From NCBI RefSeq assembly GCF_023703775.1, contig NZ_CP098514.1, forward strand, positions 1,550,001-1,614,000: a stretch of DNA of 64,000 nucleotides, given 5' to 3'. A model generated the notes under the pieces. The model was not told where the DNA came from and did not search any database. It saw only the letters and a program-made list of their open reading frames with translations. Positions 34,801 through 43,471 of this stretch are shown piece by piece. The position numbers and the translations under genes were made by a program. Every line of letters begins with the position of its first letter. Position 1 is the first letter of the stretch. This DNA comes from Haloplanus sp. GDY1. GTDB lineage: Archaea > Halobacteriota > Halobacteria > Halobacteriales > Haloferacaceae.

Positions 34801-35415
34801 ATGGACGTGATCAACGTCACCGCGGACGCCGAGGAGTTCACGTGTAACGCGTATCTGGTCACGGGGGAGCAGCCGACACTCGTGGACGCGGGGGCGATGC
34901 CCGGCGTCGTCGACGTCGTCGCCGACCACGTCGCCGACCTCGACCGGGTGGTCCTCACCCACCAGCACGGCGACCACGTCGGCGAACTGGACGCCGTCCT
35001 CGACGCCTTCGACGCGGACCTGTACGCCTACGGCGACCACCCCCGACGGACGCACGCCCTCGCGGACGGCGACGCCGTCGCCGTGGGCGAGGAGACCTTC
35101 GAGGCCGTCTACACGCCGGGGCACGCCGACGACCACGTCTCCCTCGTGAGCGAGCACACGCTGTTCAGCGGCGACGTGGTCGTCTACAACGACGGCGCGT
35201 TCGACGACGGGAGCTTCGGCCGCACGGACATGGCCGGCCAGTCCCGCGAGCGCCTCATCGAGAGCCTGGAGACGCTACTGGACCGGCTCCCGGAGTCGGT
35301 GGCGGCGATGTACGCCGGTCACGGCGATCCGTTCCACGCCGACGGGGAGAGCGTCCGGACGGTCATCGAGCGGGCGCTCGAACGCGCCGAGCGCCGGGAG
35401 CCGAAGTACGACTGA
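34801..35415 (+). CDS. MBL-fold metallo-hydrolase
   Basis: A 204-residue metallo-beta-lactamase-fold hydrolase. LTHQHGDHVGEL is the HxHxDH motif binding two metal ions; TPGHADDHVSL, LFSGDVVV and YAGHGDPF give the remaining ligands. The length suits the glyoxalase II-like subgroup, so a thioester or lactone may be the substrate. The ATG at 34801 lies upstream of a typical beta start (MDVINVTADAEEFTCNAYLV). It is divergent from the DUF5786 gene across 96 bases. Confidence 0.88.
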   Translation: MDVINVTADAEEFTCNAYLVTGEQPTLVDAGAMPGVVDVVADHVADLDRVVLTHQHGDHVGELDAVLDAFDADLYAYGDHPRRTHALADGDAVAVGEETFEAVYTPGHADDHVSLVSEHTLFSGDVVVYNDGAFDDGSFGRTDMAGQSRERLIESLETLLDRLPESVAAMYAGHGDPFHADGESVRTVIERALERAERREPKYD

Positions 35416-35445
35416 TCGGTCGGCGACGGGAGAAGGGTCGGCGGT

Positions 35446-35595
35446 TCAGGCGCTGCGCCGCTCTTTGGCCTTGGGTCGGAGCTTCTTGTACCCGCACTTC
35501 CGACAGCTCTCGGCGCGGGCGGCGTTGCGCGCGTTACACCGCATGCAGATCTGTTTCTCGAGCATGCGCCGTTCCGCCTTCTCGAAGGTAGCCAT
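35446..35595 (-). CDS. rpl40e: Ribosomal protein L40e
   Basis: A 49-residue basic zinc protein, [20 protein letters not shown] followed by [25 protein letters not shown]. The CxxC-x9-CxxC zinc site is intact. In eukaryotes the homologue is fused to ubiquitin; archaeal forms stand alone, as here. The ATG at 35595 has a GGGAGGT ribosome-binding site 2 bases upstream and a minus-strand CGTTATGCC TATA element about 30 bases away. Confidence 0.96.
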   Translation of the reverse strand: MATFEKAERRMLEKQICMRCNARNAARAESCRKCGYKKLRPKAKERRSA

Positions 35596-35696
35596 ACCTC
35601 CCGGTTTTCGGTCGACCGGCATAACGCTTGCGAGTGGGCCCGAACGGGGGTCGACACAACGCAAGCGTTTAGACGGGCGGTGGAGTACGTCGTGAT

Positions 35697-36146
35697 ATGG
35701 CGAACTGTCCGCTCGCCGACGACTGCCCCAGTTTCTCGGAGCGCATCCAGGGCATGGGGTGCCAGCACTACGGTGACCGCGGGGGCGCCGAGTGGTGCAA
35801 CCACTACGACATGCCCATCTCCGACCTGAAACAGCAGCCGGTGAAACCCGGCGAGGAACTCGTCGTCGAGGTGACCGACATCCACGAGAGCGGGTCCGGC
35901 GTCGGGCGCACCGAGGACGGCTTCATCGTCCTGGTCGACGGAACGCTCCCGCCGGCCAGGGCGCGCGTCCGGATCGACCGTGTGAAGGCCAACCACGCGA
36001 CGGCCGACGAGGTCGAACGCCTCCCGATGGACCCCGACGAGGAGGAGGACGCGGACGACGACTCGGAACCGACGGAGGAGACGGACGACGACGGGCCGAG
36101 TCGCCCCGAGCAACTGGGCAGCCGGGACAACTTCTGGGGCGGATAG
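35697..36146 (+). CDS. TRAM-domain protein with N-terminal Cys motif
   Basis: A 149-residue protein. The N-terminus has six Cys within [13 protein letters not shown]...[18 protein letters not shown], probably a metal or Fe-S site. Residues ~45-100 are a TRAM domain ([34 protein letters not shown]), a five-stranded OB-type RNA-binding module that in archaea acts as an RNA chaperone. The C-terminal ~45 residues are acidic and disordered. GCGTTTAGA upstream is the likely TATA box, in the shared gap with L40e. Confidence 0.9.
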   Translation: MANCPLADDCPSFSERIQGMGCQHYGDRGGAEWCNHYDMPISDLKQQPVKPGEELVVEVTDIHESGSGVGRTEDGFIVLVDGTLPPARARVRIDRVKANHATADEVERLPMDPDEEEDADDDSEPTEETDDDGPSRPEQLGSRDNFWGG

Positions 36147-36239
36147 GTGCCGGCGGGACGCCGCTCACCGCGTCCCGTCGGCGTCGGTGGCGGACAGCCC
36201 GAAGTGTAGCTTTTAGGTGCCGAAGGCATAGGTCGGAGT

Positions 36240-36704
36240 ATGGAAGACGACCCGGACGCGAACGCGCTGCTCGAACGCGCCGGTTTCGACCCCGAGGAGA
36301 GCGTGCTGACGCGTCGGCAGGCGGAGGTGTTGGCGCTTCGCGAGCGGAACGTTCGCCAGTCCACCATCGCGGACCTGCTCGGCACGTCGCGTGCGAACGT
36401 ATCCAGCATCGAATCGAGCGCGCGCGACAACGTCGCGAAGGCCCGCGAAACCGTCGCGTTCGCCGAGGCGCTGACCGCGCCCGTTCGCGTCGAGGTCGAC
36501 GAGGACACCGACCTCTACAACGTGCCCAAACTCGTCTACGACGCCTGTGACGCCGCCGGCGTCAAGGTGAACCACACGGCGCCCGACCTGATGAAACTCG
36601 TCAGCGACGAGGCCGGCGACGCGGTCAAGGGCCGGGAGGTGCAGGCGCCCCTGCTGGTCGGAGTGACCACCGACGGCACCGTCCGGGTCCGGCAGTCGAA
36701 GTGA
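36240..36704 (+). CDS. Tfx family DNA-binding regulator
   Basis: A 154-residue protein. ESVLTRRQAEVLALRERNVRQSTIADLLGTSRANVSSIESSARDNV (about 20-65) is a LuxR/sigma-like helix-turn-helix characteristic of Tfx, first described as an activator of the molybdenum formylmethanofuran dehydrogenase operon in Methanothermobacter. The C-terminal ~70 residues (YNVPKLVYDACDAAGVKVNHTAPDLMKLV) are the Tfx-specific domain. Its target in haloarchaea is unknown. AGCTTTTAGG upstream is a suitable TATA box. Confidence 0.9.
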   Translation: MEDDPDANALLERAGFDPEESVLTRRQAEVLALRERNVRQSTIADLLGTSRANVSSIESSARDNVAKARETVAFAEALTAPVRVEVDEDTDLYNVPKLVYDACDAAGVKVNHTAPDLMKLVSDEAGDAVKGREVQAPLLVGVTTDGTVRVRQSK

Positions 36705-36735
36705 TCGCGCGGGAGCGGCCCGTCCCCGCGGCCGA

Positions 36736-37788
36736 TCAGAACTCGCCGCGCGACTCTAGCTCCGCGACCAGGTCGCGGACGCGCTGTGCCTCCTCGGCCG
36801 GCACCACGAGCACCCGGTCGTCGTAGGCGACGACCGCGAGGTCCTCGACGCCCACCAGCGACACGTGGACGTCGTCGCCGGCGACGACGTTGTTCCCGGC
36901 GTCGACCGACCGCACCGTCGCCTCGCCGGCGACGACCGTTCCGTCCCCGTCGGCCGGCAGCACGCGCCGGAGGGCGTCCCACGACCCGAGGTCGTCCCAC
37001 TCGACGTCGAGGGGGACGACGGCGACGTTCTCCGCCCGCTCGAACACCGCGTGGTCGACGCTCACGGGGTCGACGGCCTCGAAGCCGGCCTCGGCGTCGC
37101 CCCGGTCGAGGGCGGCCACGAGCGGGGACAGCGGTGAGTCGGTCGCGCCCGCCGCCGACAGGAAGGCCGCCGGCGTCCACGCGAAGATGCCGGCGTTCCA
37201 GTAGTAGCCCCGTTCGACGTAGCGCTGTGCCGTCTCGGCGTCGGGTTTCTCGTGGAAGGCGGCCACCTCGGCGTACTCGCCCCGGTCGCGGCCGGGTTCG
37301 ACGTAGCCGTAGCCGGTGTCGGGGCGGTCGGGGTCGACGCCGAACGTCACCAGCGAGTCCGTCGCGGCGGCGACCCGCGCGCCCCGACGGGCCGGCGTCT
37401 CGAAGTCGCCCGCGACGTGGTGGTCGCTCGGGAGGGCGAGCACCACGGGGTCGTCGAACCGCTCCGCGATCCGGTGGGTGGCGTAGGTGAGCGCCGGGCC
37501 GGTGTCCTTGCCGGCGGGTTCGACGAGCACCGACGCCCCGGGCACGGCCTCGCGGACCGCGTCGGCGAAGGCGGGCCGGGTCGAGACGACCACCTCGTCG
37601 GCGAAGTCGGCGCGCGCGACGGTGCGTTCGAGGAGGGTGTCTCCGCCGGTCGCCGGTCGGTGCTCCGGCGACCCCCGTTCGGGAGCCGAGAACGACAGGA
37701 ACTGTTTGGGCCGGTGGCTCCGGCTCGCGGGGTAGAGCCGGGAGCCGACGCCGCCGGCGAGTACGGCCGCGACGAGCGGTCGATCCAT
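36736..37788 (-). CDS. Mannose-1-phosphate guanylyltransferase
   Basis: A 350-residue nucleotidyltransferase making GDP-mannose from mannose-1-phosphate and GTP. The N-terminal signature is VAAVLAGGVGSRLYPASRSHRPKQFL, with the GTP-binding loop and catalytic Lys. VEPAGKDTGPALTYAT, LALPSDHHV, and FHEKPDAETAQRYVERGYYWNAGIFAWT are the sugar- and metal-binding motifs of the ManC type. No C-terminal isomerase domain is present. GDP-mannose would feed glycolipid or N-glycan synthesis. Confidence 0.93.
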   Translation of the reverse strand: MDRPLVAAVLAGGVGSRLYPASRSHRPKQFLSFSAPERGSPEHRPATGGDTLLERTVARADFADEVVVSTRPAFADAVREAVPGASVLVEPAGKDTGPALTYATHRIAERFDDPVVLALPSDHHVAGDFETPARRGARVAAATDSLVTFGVDPDRPDTGYGYVEPGRDRGEYAEVAAFHEKPDAETAQRYVERGYYWNAGIFAWTPAAFLSAAGATDSPLSPLVAALDRGDAEAGFEAVDPVSVDHAVFERAENVAVVPLDVEWDDLGSWDALRRVLPADGDGTVVAGEATVRSVDAGNNVVAGDDVHVSLVGVEDLAVVAYDDRVLVVPAEEAQRVRDLVAELESRGEF

Positions 37789-37832
37789 GGGCGTCGTGTG
37801 GGCGGCGGGCCGGGAAAAGGGCTCCGGGGGCG

Positions 37833-38105
37833 TCACCACGTCTCGACGACGCCCTCGCGGACGTCCTCCAGACAGCCCTCGCAGTCGGGGTGGCCGGCCT
37901 CGAAACACTCGGGCCGTCCCTCGTCGTCGACGCCGACGGCGCGGCGCTCGGCCTCCCGACGGCAGACGATCCGAACGCGGCCCTCGTCGTCGCGGGGCAG
38001 GTCCACCGACGCTTGCCCCTCCCGGTAGGCCTTGCGGGCCTCCGCGTACCGCCGGCCGGCCGAGCGGAAGGTCGTTCGCACGAACCGTTCCAGTCGGTCG
38101 TCCAT
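37833..38105 (-). CDS. DUF7091-like haloarchaeal protein
   Basis: A 90-residue soluble protein: MDDRLERFVRTTFRSAGRRY at the N-terminus, RVRIVCRREAERRAV in the middle, and CFEAGHPDCEGCLEDVREGVVETW at the end. The three Cys and one His of the C-terminal part could bind zinc, together with the single Cys in IVCRR. The pattern matches a conserved haloarchaeal DUF (DUF7091, from memory). It is divergent from the RPA gene. Confidence 0.75.
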   Translation of the reverse strand: MDDRLERFVRTTFRSAGRRYAEARKAYREGQASVDLPRDDEGRVRIVCRREAERRAVGVDDEGRPECFEAGHPDCEGCLEDVREGVVETW

Positions 38106-38184
38106 ACACGCCCTTGCGGTGGCGGGCTCATAGGAGTTGCCGTGGCGCCCGGCCCGCGGTCCACTTTCACTCCGGTGCCGGAGG

Positions 38185-38194
38185 TTTTTATACC
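38185..38194 (+). promoter_or_regulatory. TATA box of the RPA operon
   Basis: GTTTTTATAC, 60 bases before the ATG at 38253, so this mRNA has a leader of about 35-40 bases. A GGAGG sequence about 12 bases before the ATG is a fitting ribosome-binding site. Confidence 0.6.
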
Positions 38195-38252
38195 GTTGCG
38201 CACCAACCGACGTGTGCCTCCCCACGAGAACAGACCGGAGGCGAGTGAGACC

Positions 38253-39185
38253 ATGACCGATTTGCATACCCACGCGGAGGACATCGTAGCGCAGTTCTCG
38301 GATCACCTCGATCTGAGCGTCGACGAGGTCGAGGAGCGCCTCGACAACCTCGTCAACGAGTACCGGGTTCCGGTGGACGAGGCCCGGCGCAGCGTCGTGA
38401 ACAGTTACCTCGACGAGGCGGGGCTGGAGCGGGACGCCCTCGGCGGCGGCGGCGGCAACGCCTCCGTCGGCCTCGCCGAAATCGACCAGGACGAACAGTG
38501 GCTCGACGTGACCGCCAAGGTGGTCGAACTGTGGGAGCCCCGGAGCGACTCCGTGGCTCAGGTCGGCCTGCTCGGCGACGAGACGGGGACCACCAAGTTC
38601 GTCGCCTTCGAGACGTCGGACCTGCCCGCACTGGAGGAGGGGGCGGTCTACCGCCTCGAGAACCTCGTGACCGACGAGTACCAGGGCAACTTCTCGGTGA
38701 AGCTCAACCGGACGACGACCATCACCGAAGTCGACGAGGAGATCGAGGTGGGCGACGACGCCGAGACCGTCGAGGGCGCGCTGGTGGACATCCAGAGCGG
38801 CAGCGGCCTCATCAAGCGCTGTCCCGAGGCGGACTGCACGCGCGTCCTCCAGAACGGCCGGTGTTCCGAACACGGGAGCGTCGAGGGCGAGTTCGATCTG
38901 CGGATCAAGGGCGTCCTCGACGACGGCGAGCAGGTCCACGAGGTGATCTTCGACCGCGAGGCCACCGAATCCCTCACGGGCATGAGCCTGGAAGAGGCGA
39001 AGGACATGGCGATGGACGCCCTCGACACGACCGTCGTCGCCGACGAGATGCGCGCGGACACGCTCGGCCGGTACTACCGGGTGAGCGGGCCGCAGTTCGG
39101 CCGGTACGTGCTGGTCGACGAGTTCGAGCGACTGACCGATCCGGTCGACGCCGAGGCGGCCCTCATCGAAGCGAGGTCGATCTGA
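38253..39185 (+). CDS. rpa3: Replication protein A (single-stranded DNA-binding), RPA3-like
   Basis: A 310-residue ssDNA-binding protein for replication and repair. The N-terminal helical part (about 1-60) precedes one recognisable OB fold (WLDVTAKVVELWEPRSDSVAQVGLLGDETG). A zinc finger lies at about 190-211 (RCPEADCTRVLQNGRCSEHG). A second OB-like part completes the C-terminus. Length and the adjoining partner gene match haloarchaeal rpa3-rpap3 rather than the longer rpa1; that subtype call is inference. The partner gene starts 1 base after its stop. Confidence 0.9.
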   Translation: MTDLHTHAEDIVAQFSDHLDLSVDEVEERLDNLVNEYRVPVDEARRSVVNSYLDEAGLERDALGGGGGNASVGLAEIDQDEQWLDVTAKVVELWEPRSDSVAQVGLLGDETGTTKFVAFETSDLPALEEGAVYRLENLVTDEYQGNFSVKLNRTTTITEVDEEIEVGDDAETVEGALVDIQSGSGLIKRCPEADCTRVLQNGRCSEHGSVEGEFDLRIKGVLDDGEQVHEVIFDREATESLTGMSLEEAKDMAMDALDTTVVADEMRADTLGRYYRVSGPQFGRYVLVDEFERLTDPVDAEAALIEARSI

Positions 39186-39186
39186 C

Positions 39187-39807
39187 ATGAGCCAGGCACC
39201 CACCCGCGAAGTCGCGCGCCGCGTCTTCGCCAGCGAGTTCAACGACGCGAGTCACACGTTCAAGGAGTCCGAAGACGAACGCGCGCCCGTCTACCTCCTC
39301 CTCCCGACGGGCGAGCGCGCGAACCGCGTGTTCCTCGTCGGCACCCTCACCGAGAAGGAGGACGTCGGCGAGGACGACGAGTACTGGCGGGGTCGCATCG
39401 TCGACCCGACGGGGACCTTCTTCGTCTACGCCGGCCAGTACCAGCCCGACGCCGCGTCGACGCTCCGGGAACTCGAACCCCCGGCCTACGTCGCCGTCGT
39501 CGGCAAACCCCGCACCTACGAGACGGACGACGGGAGCGTCAACGTCTCCGTCCGCCCGGAGTCGATCACCGCCGTCGACGCCACGACGCGCGACCGCTGG
39601 GTGGCCGAGACGGCGACCCGGACGCTCGAACGCGTCGCCGCCTTCGACGACGAGGGCGACGAGTACGCGCGGATGGCCCGCGAGCAGTACGACCTCCCGG
39701 TCGAGGACTACCGCGAGATGGCACTCACCGCGCTGGAGGGCCTCGACGAGGGGGACGAACTCGGCGACGGAGAACAGGACGGCGCCGACGTGCCGGCCGA
39801 GCACTGA
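39187..39807 (+). CDS. rpap3: RPA-associated protein (COG3390 family)
   Basis: A 206-residue protein whose start is 1 base beyond the rpa stop. TREVARRVFASEFNDASHTFKES and the OB-like region VFLVGTLTEKEDVGEDDEYWRGRIVDPTGTFFVYAGQYQ are typical of the archaeal RPA-associated family, which forms a complex with the RPA encoded just before it. The C-terminal ~60 residues are acidic. The rpe phosphoesterase gene seen in rpa1 operons does not follow. Confidence 0.9.
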   Translation: MSQAPTREVARRVFASEFNDASHTFKESEDERAPVYLLLPTGERANRVFLVGTLTEKEDVGEDDEYWRGRIVDPTGTFFVYAGQYQPDAASTLRELEPPAYVAVVGKPRTYETDDGSVNVSVRPESITAVDATTRDRWVAETATRTLERVAAFDDEGDEYARMAREQYDLPVEDYREMALTALEGLDEGDELGDGEQDGADVPAEH

Positions 39808-39888
39808 TCGTCGGTCGCGCGTCGGCCGCCCGTCGCCCCTCCGTCTGACAAACCGTTAAGTGAGTCGGGGTCCGAAGTCGGGACGACC

Positions 39889-40296
39889 ATGGGCAACAAA
39901 AACAAAACCATCTCGTTTCGCGTCAACGAGGACGCGTTCGAGACCCTGCGCGAGATCGCCGAGGAGCGCGACCTGTCGCTCTCGGCGGTGTTTCGCGACT
40001 ACGTCGACATGCTCGTTGCCCACGACGGCCAGGTTCAGGTCGTCCCCGAGCACGAACTCGAGAGTGGTTCGGGCGACGGCACCAGCTTCCCGCCCAAAGT
40101 GGAGGTACCCAAGAGCTTCGTCCGCGAGCACGAACGCCTCGAACTCGAAGCCGAGCACCTCCGGGAGCAGTTAGACGAGCACAAACGCTACGTCAACCAC
40201 CTGCGGGAGCAGCTGGAGGAGGGCGGCGAGGACGTCATCCAACTCGAGGACCTGGACGGCGGCGAGCGTGACGAACCGTCATTCAGACTAGGCTGA
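39889..40296 (+). CDS. Ribbon-helix-helix-like protein with coiled coil
   Basis: A 135-residue protein. KTISFRVNEDAFETLREIAEERDLSLSAVFRDYVDML (about 6-42) has the beta-strand plus two-helix pattern of CopG/MetJ-type ribbon-helix-helix DNA-binding domains. Residues ~85-120 form a heptad-rich coiled coil (RLELEAEHLREQLDEHKRYVNHLREQLEE). DNA binding as a dimer is expected; targets are unknown. The last 9 bases overlap the 3' end of the convergent gene. Confidence 0.75.
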   Translation: MGNKNKTISFRVNEDAFETLREIAEERDLSLSAVFRDYVDMLVAHDGQVQVVPEHELESGSGDGTSFPPKVEVPKSFVREHERLELEAEHLREQLDEHKRYVNHLREQLEEGGEDVIQLEDLDGGERDEPSFRLG

Positions 40297-40743
40297 CAGG
40301 GTCCGACGCGCCTCGCGAGCGCGCTCTTCCATCGCGTCGTCGCCCTCGACGGCCGCCAGCGATTCGACCGCCTCCAGCCGCCGCACCGCCCGGTCCAGGA
40401 AGGAGAGGACGTCGCCCGGGTAGGCATACAGCATGTAGTCGTCGCTCATCACGTCGACGATGGCGTCCGGGCCGAGCCCCTGGGCTCGGAGTTCCAGCAG
40501 GTACCGGACGAACTGGCGCTCGGGATAGCCGGTGTAGAGGTCGTCGGGGTCCTCGCAGTCGAGGAAGTCGGTCGCGAAATCCAGCAGTCGGTCCCGGGTG
40601 GCGTCGTCGAGTTTCGAGAGGCCGTCGCCGCTGTAGAGCACCTCCATCGTCGCCCCCTTGAACGCCCCCTTGGGGATGGACGTATCCAACTGGGAGACGA
40701 TCTGTCGGTGGTTCTTCAGATAGACCTTGTCGGTGATGGCCAC
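40288..40743 (-). CDS. Conserved haloarchaeal protein of unknown function
   Basis: A 151-residue soluble protein; GTG at 40743 was chosen as start because the conserved-looking block AITDKVYLKNHRQIVSQLDT begins there, though the frame stays open upstream. The blocks PKGAFKGATMEVLYSGDGLSKLDDATRDRLLDF and YPERQFVRYLLELRAQGLGPDAIVDVMSDDYM are strongly patterned and mostly helical. I recognise it as a recurrent haloarchaeal protein but know no function. Confidence 0.7.
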   Translation of the reverse strand: MAITDKVYLKNHRQIVSQLDTSIPKGAFKGATMEVLYSGDGLSKLDDATRDRLLDFATDFLDCEDPDDLYTGYPERQFVRYLLELRAQGLGPDAIVDVMSDDYMLYAYPGDVLSFLDRAVRRLEAVESLAAVEGDDAMEERAREARRTLSA

Positions 40744-40858
40744 TGGCGACGCGTAGGCGACTGGGAAACTAAAGCGTCCCGACTCGACCGTGTGGCCCCG
40801 ACACACCCTCGCCCCGAGTCGTAACCTACTTCACTCACAGCGCAGTACCGTAATCCGT

Positions 40859-40931
40859 GTCCGGGTTGGGGTAGTGGTTATCCTTCAGCCTTGTGGAGGC
40901 TGAGACGCGGGTTCGATTCTCGCACCCGGAC
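40859..40931 (+). tRNA. tRNA-His (anticodon GTG)
   Basis: A 73-base tRNA with the extra G(-1) encoded at 40859, pairing with C73 at 40931, the identity element of tRNA-His. The acceptor TCCGGGT (40860-40866) pairs with ACCCGGA (40924-40930). The anticodon stem CAGCC/GGCTG encloses TTGTGGA, anticodon GTG. The T arm is GCGGG/CTCGC with loop TTCGATT. No CCA and no intron. A T-run (CTTTTT) follows immediately. Confidence 0.97.
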
Positions 40932-41016
40932 TTTTTCACGACGGCCGACGGGAGGAGTGGAGAAGCCGGAAGGCGAAATCCAACCACGGGAGGCGAGAGC
41001 GCCAGGAGCCTCGCAA

Positions 41017-41041
41017 TCGGGGTCGGTTCTCGCATCCGGAC
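41017..41041 (+). repeat. Imperfect copy of the tRNA-His 3' end (possible old attachment site)
   Basis: The 25 bases here match the T arm and acceptor end of tRNA-His (40907-40931) at 21 of 25 positions, in the same orientation, 110 bases downstream; the last 14 bases (TTCTCGCAtCCGGAC region) differ at one position. Direct repetition of a tRNA 3' end is the footprint left by tRNA-targeting integrases. No integrase gene is nearby, so any element is gone. Confidence 0.5.
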
Positions 41042-41114
41042 GGCTCGTGACCGTCACGAGAGCGACGGAGACACGACACCACGATTTTTCACCCGTGCGG
41101 GAAATCCGGTAGAC

Positions 41115-42218
41115 ATGGACGAACGCCGTGCCCTGGTCGCCCTCTTCGGGTTCCTCGTCACCGCCGTCATCGCCTACATCGCGTATCGGTTCGTCGCCGC
41201 CCTCACCGTCGCCCTGTTCATCTACTACTCGACGCGACGGTTCTACAGGGCGCTCGGCCGCCTCCACCTTCCGAAACGGGTGCGGGCCGTGACGGTGATA
41301 CTCCTGCTCGCCGTCCCGCTACTCCTCCTGCTCAGTTACACGCTCGTCCTCCTCGTCACCGAGACGCGCCGGTTCGTCGAGACGTATCCGGTCATCGAGA
41401 CGGCCGCCGCGAACGTGGCGTGGCTCGAAGGACTCGACGAACTCCCCAGCCTCACCTTCGAGGGCGTCGTCGAGGCCTACCGCGCGGGGCAGTTCGACGC
41501 GATTACGGACTTCCTCGTGGAGAACGCCGCCCTCCTGACGAGCGCCATCACGGGCTTTTTCCTCAACCTGTTCATCGTCGTGGTCGTCAGTTACTACCTC
41601 CTGATCGACGGCTCGAGGCTCCACGACTGGCTCCGGCGCTTCGACGACGACGCCATCGTCCGCGAGTATCTGGAGGCGGCCGATCGCGAACTCGAAGCCA
41701 TCCTCTTCGGGAACCTCCTGAACGTCATCGCCATCGCCCTCATCGGCGTCGGGGCGTTCAAGGGGTACAACGCGCTCGTCCCCGCGGCCGTCGAGGTCCC
41801 CTATCCGGCGCTTGCCGGCGTCCTCACGGGGGTGGCGAGCCTGATCCCGGTCGTGGGAATGAAGATCGTCTACGTGCCCATCACGGCCGTGATGGCGATC
41901 CCGGTCTTCTTCAGCGGCGAGCACTCGCTGCTGGGGTACGTCGCCGGGTTCCTGGTCGTGGCGGTGGTCGTCGTCGACACCATTCCCGACCTGATCCTCC
42001 GACCGTATCTCAGCGGCGAGCGAACCCACGTCGGCCTGTTGATGCTCGCGTACATCTTCGGCCCGGTCGTCTTCGGCTTCTACGGCCTCTTTTTCGCCCC
42101 CATCGTCCTCGCCCTCGGGGTGACCTTCGCCCACACGGCGCTCCCACGCCTCCTCGGCGGCGAGTCGGCACCCGACTCCGGCCTCCCGGCGGACCAGCGC
42201 CGACTCGACGACTTCTGA
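41115..42218 (+). CDS. AI-2E family transporter (PerM/YdiK-like)
   Basis: A 367-residue membrane protein with about eight helices. The N-terminal pair (ALVALFGFLVTAVIAYIAYRF), a long extracytoplasmic region (about 95-140), and the conserved C-terminal half (VPYPALAGVLTGVASLIPVVGMKIVYVP, IPDLILRPYLSGERTHVGLLMLAYIFGPVVFGFYGLFFAPIVLAL) define the AI-2E family. Some members export autoinducer-2 or act as Na+/H+ antiporters; the substrate here is unknown. GATTTTTCA upstream is the probable TATA box. Confidence 0.9.
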   Translation: MDERRALVALFGFLVTAVIAYIAYRFVAALTVALFIYYSTRRFYRALGRLHLPKRVRAVTVILLLAVPLLLLLSYTLVLLVTETRRFVETYPVIETAAANVAWLEGLDELPSLTFEGVVEAYRAGQFDAITDFLVENAALLTSAITGFFLNLFIVVVVSYYLLIDGSRLHDWLRRFDDDAIVREYLEAADRELEAILFGNLLNVIAIALIGVGAFKGYNALVPAAVEVPYPALAGVLTGVASLIPVVGMKIVYVPITAVMAIPVFFSGEHSLLGYVAGFLVVAVVVVDTIPDLILRPYLSGERTHVGLLMLAYIFGPVVFGFYGLFFAPIVLALGVTFAHTALPRLLGGESAPDSGLPADQRRLDDF

Positions 42219-43471
42219 TCCCGACGGATATCGGAGGCACCCTGGCGATGGGGACGTCCGGGGCGTCGCGACGACCGAGCCTCGTGTACCGACTCGGCGG
42301 GGTCCGCGCGACCGCTCTCAGCCAGATATATCAGTTCTGAAGCTATTCTCTGTGACGAATGTATCGTCTGGGATCGCCTCGAATCCCACCCCGAGCAGAC
42401 GGCGAACCGGAGGAACGCGGTGACGAGATTTCCGGACGTATTCGTCGCATATCACCGGTGTATCCGGATAGATCGACGTCGTTCGTCGATATCCGAGATA
42501 CTCCTGCCACGAACGGGGTTGAAATTCTGATTTCGGAGGAAATATGGAAAATTAAGCATCGTCTCTGAGGGAATACGTCGTCTTTCGAGGTGATCGGACG
42601 GATAGAGCCGACCCAGCCGAGCGAAGTCGTTCCCGGCGGATAGAAATATATGCTTTCGATGGTGTTTCGATAATCATACGAAAACAGATATGTTTCGTCG
42701 AGCCGCCTCGCCGACTGTCGGTGCGTCACGGCGAGGGGTGGATCCGACGCTCCGTCCCCGACGAGTCGGCAGTCGCGTCCGGTCTTCGGAACGGACGACA
42801 CGAAAGACGTAACACCTGTAGGCCTGTGATGGGCGACCGATCACCGTCCACGAGGGGTACGGCACCCGCGTTCTCCCGGAACGGTAGTCGTCACCCCGAG
42901 ATCGGGTCGTGACCGTTCGGCGCGGAAGACGTGAACTGCGTCACGAGTATTGTTCAGTGAAGCCGAACGAATGGTATCGGGACCCGTTCGGACCCGATCC
43001 GTGTTCGTCGGTGAATCACACGTGGTACCGCGCAACGATCGAATATCTTCGTGTCTATAGCTCGTGAACGGAAAACGAGCCTCGATAACCAACTACTCTT
43101 CTCTTTCTTCAAAGATAGTGAACGTATATGGAAAGATAATGCCGGAGATATAGCTAGGATGAAACGGATGCGGCCGGTTTTCTGTTGTCCTTAATATTCA
43201 TTAGGAGTGAACGCCTGTCCCACGTGACGATGGGCGTCACGAACCTCTCGGACGACTCAGTTCGGATCGGTGGCCGTTTCGGTGTCTCTAGGGACGTTTC
43301 ATTCGGACGAGCGTCGATTACGGGTCCACGCTCACGGAGGAGTACCTGCTCGATCGGCTCAGTTCGTTCAGACAGAGTGAACGGGAGAACGGCGTTCGTC
43401 CGAGGGGTCGATCCGGACGGCGGCGAGGAGCATCCGTGGTGCCGTCCGCCGGACTCGAGGCCGGGGGAGGC
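42219..43471. other. 1.25-kb gap without a supported gene, A+T-richer than the surroundings
   Basis: This gap lies between two convergent genes, so it needs no promoters, yet it is the longest non-coding stretch of the window. The base composition is clearly less G+C-rich (for example 42500-42700 and 43080-43200). Open frames exist on both strands (about 42343-42801 minus, 43185-43550 plus), but their codon use and composition are not haloarchaeal and I see no domain. A fragment around 43310-43380 reads as a plausible helical segment (TEEYLLDRLSSFRQSEREN) but is preceded by a stop. It is best described as decayed DNA, possibly gene remnants. Confidence 0.6.

Noticed and set aside
40932-41114. 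A second tRNA gene after tRNA-His
   Set aside because: Only the T arm and acceptor 3' half are present; there is no D arm, anticodon arm or 5' acceptor strand.
42343-42801. A 152-residue open frame on the minus strand in the A+T-rich gap
   Set aside because: It has no recognisable domain, non-haloarchaeal composition and no promoter or ribosome-binding site in a sensible position.
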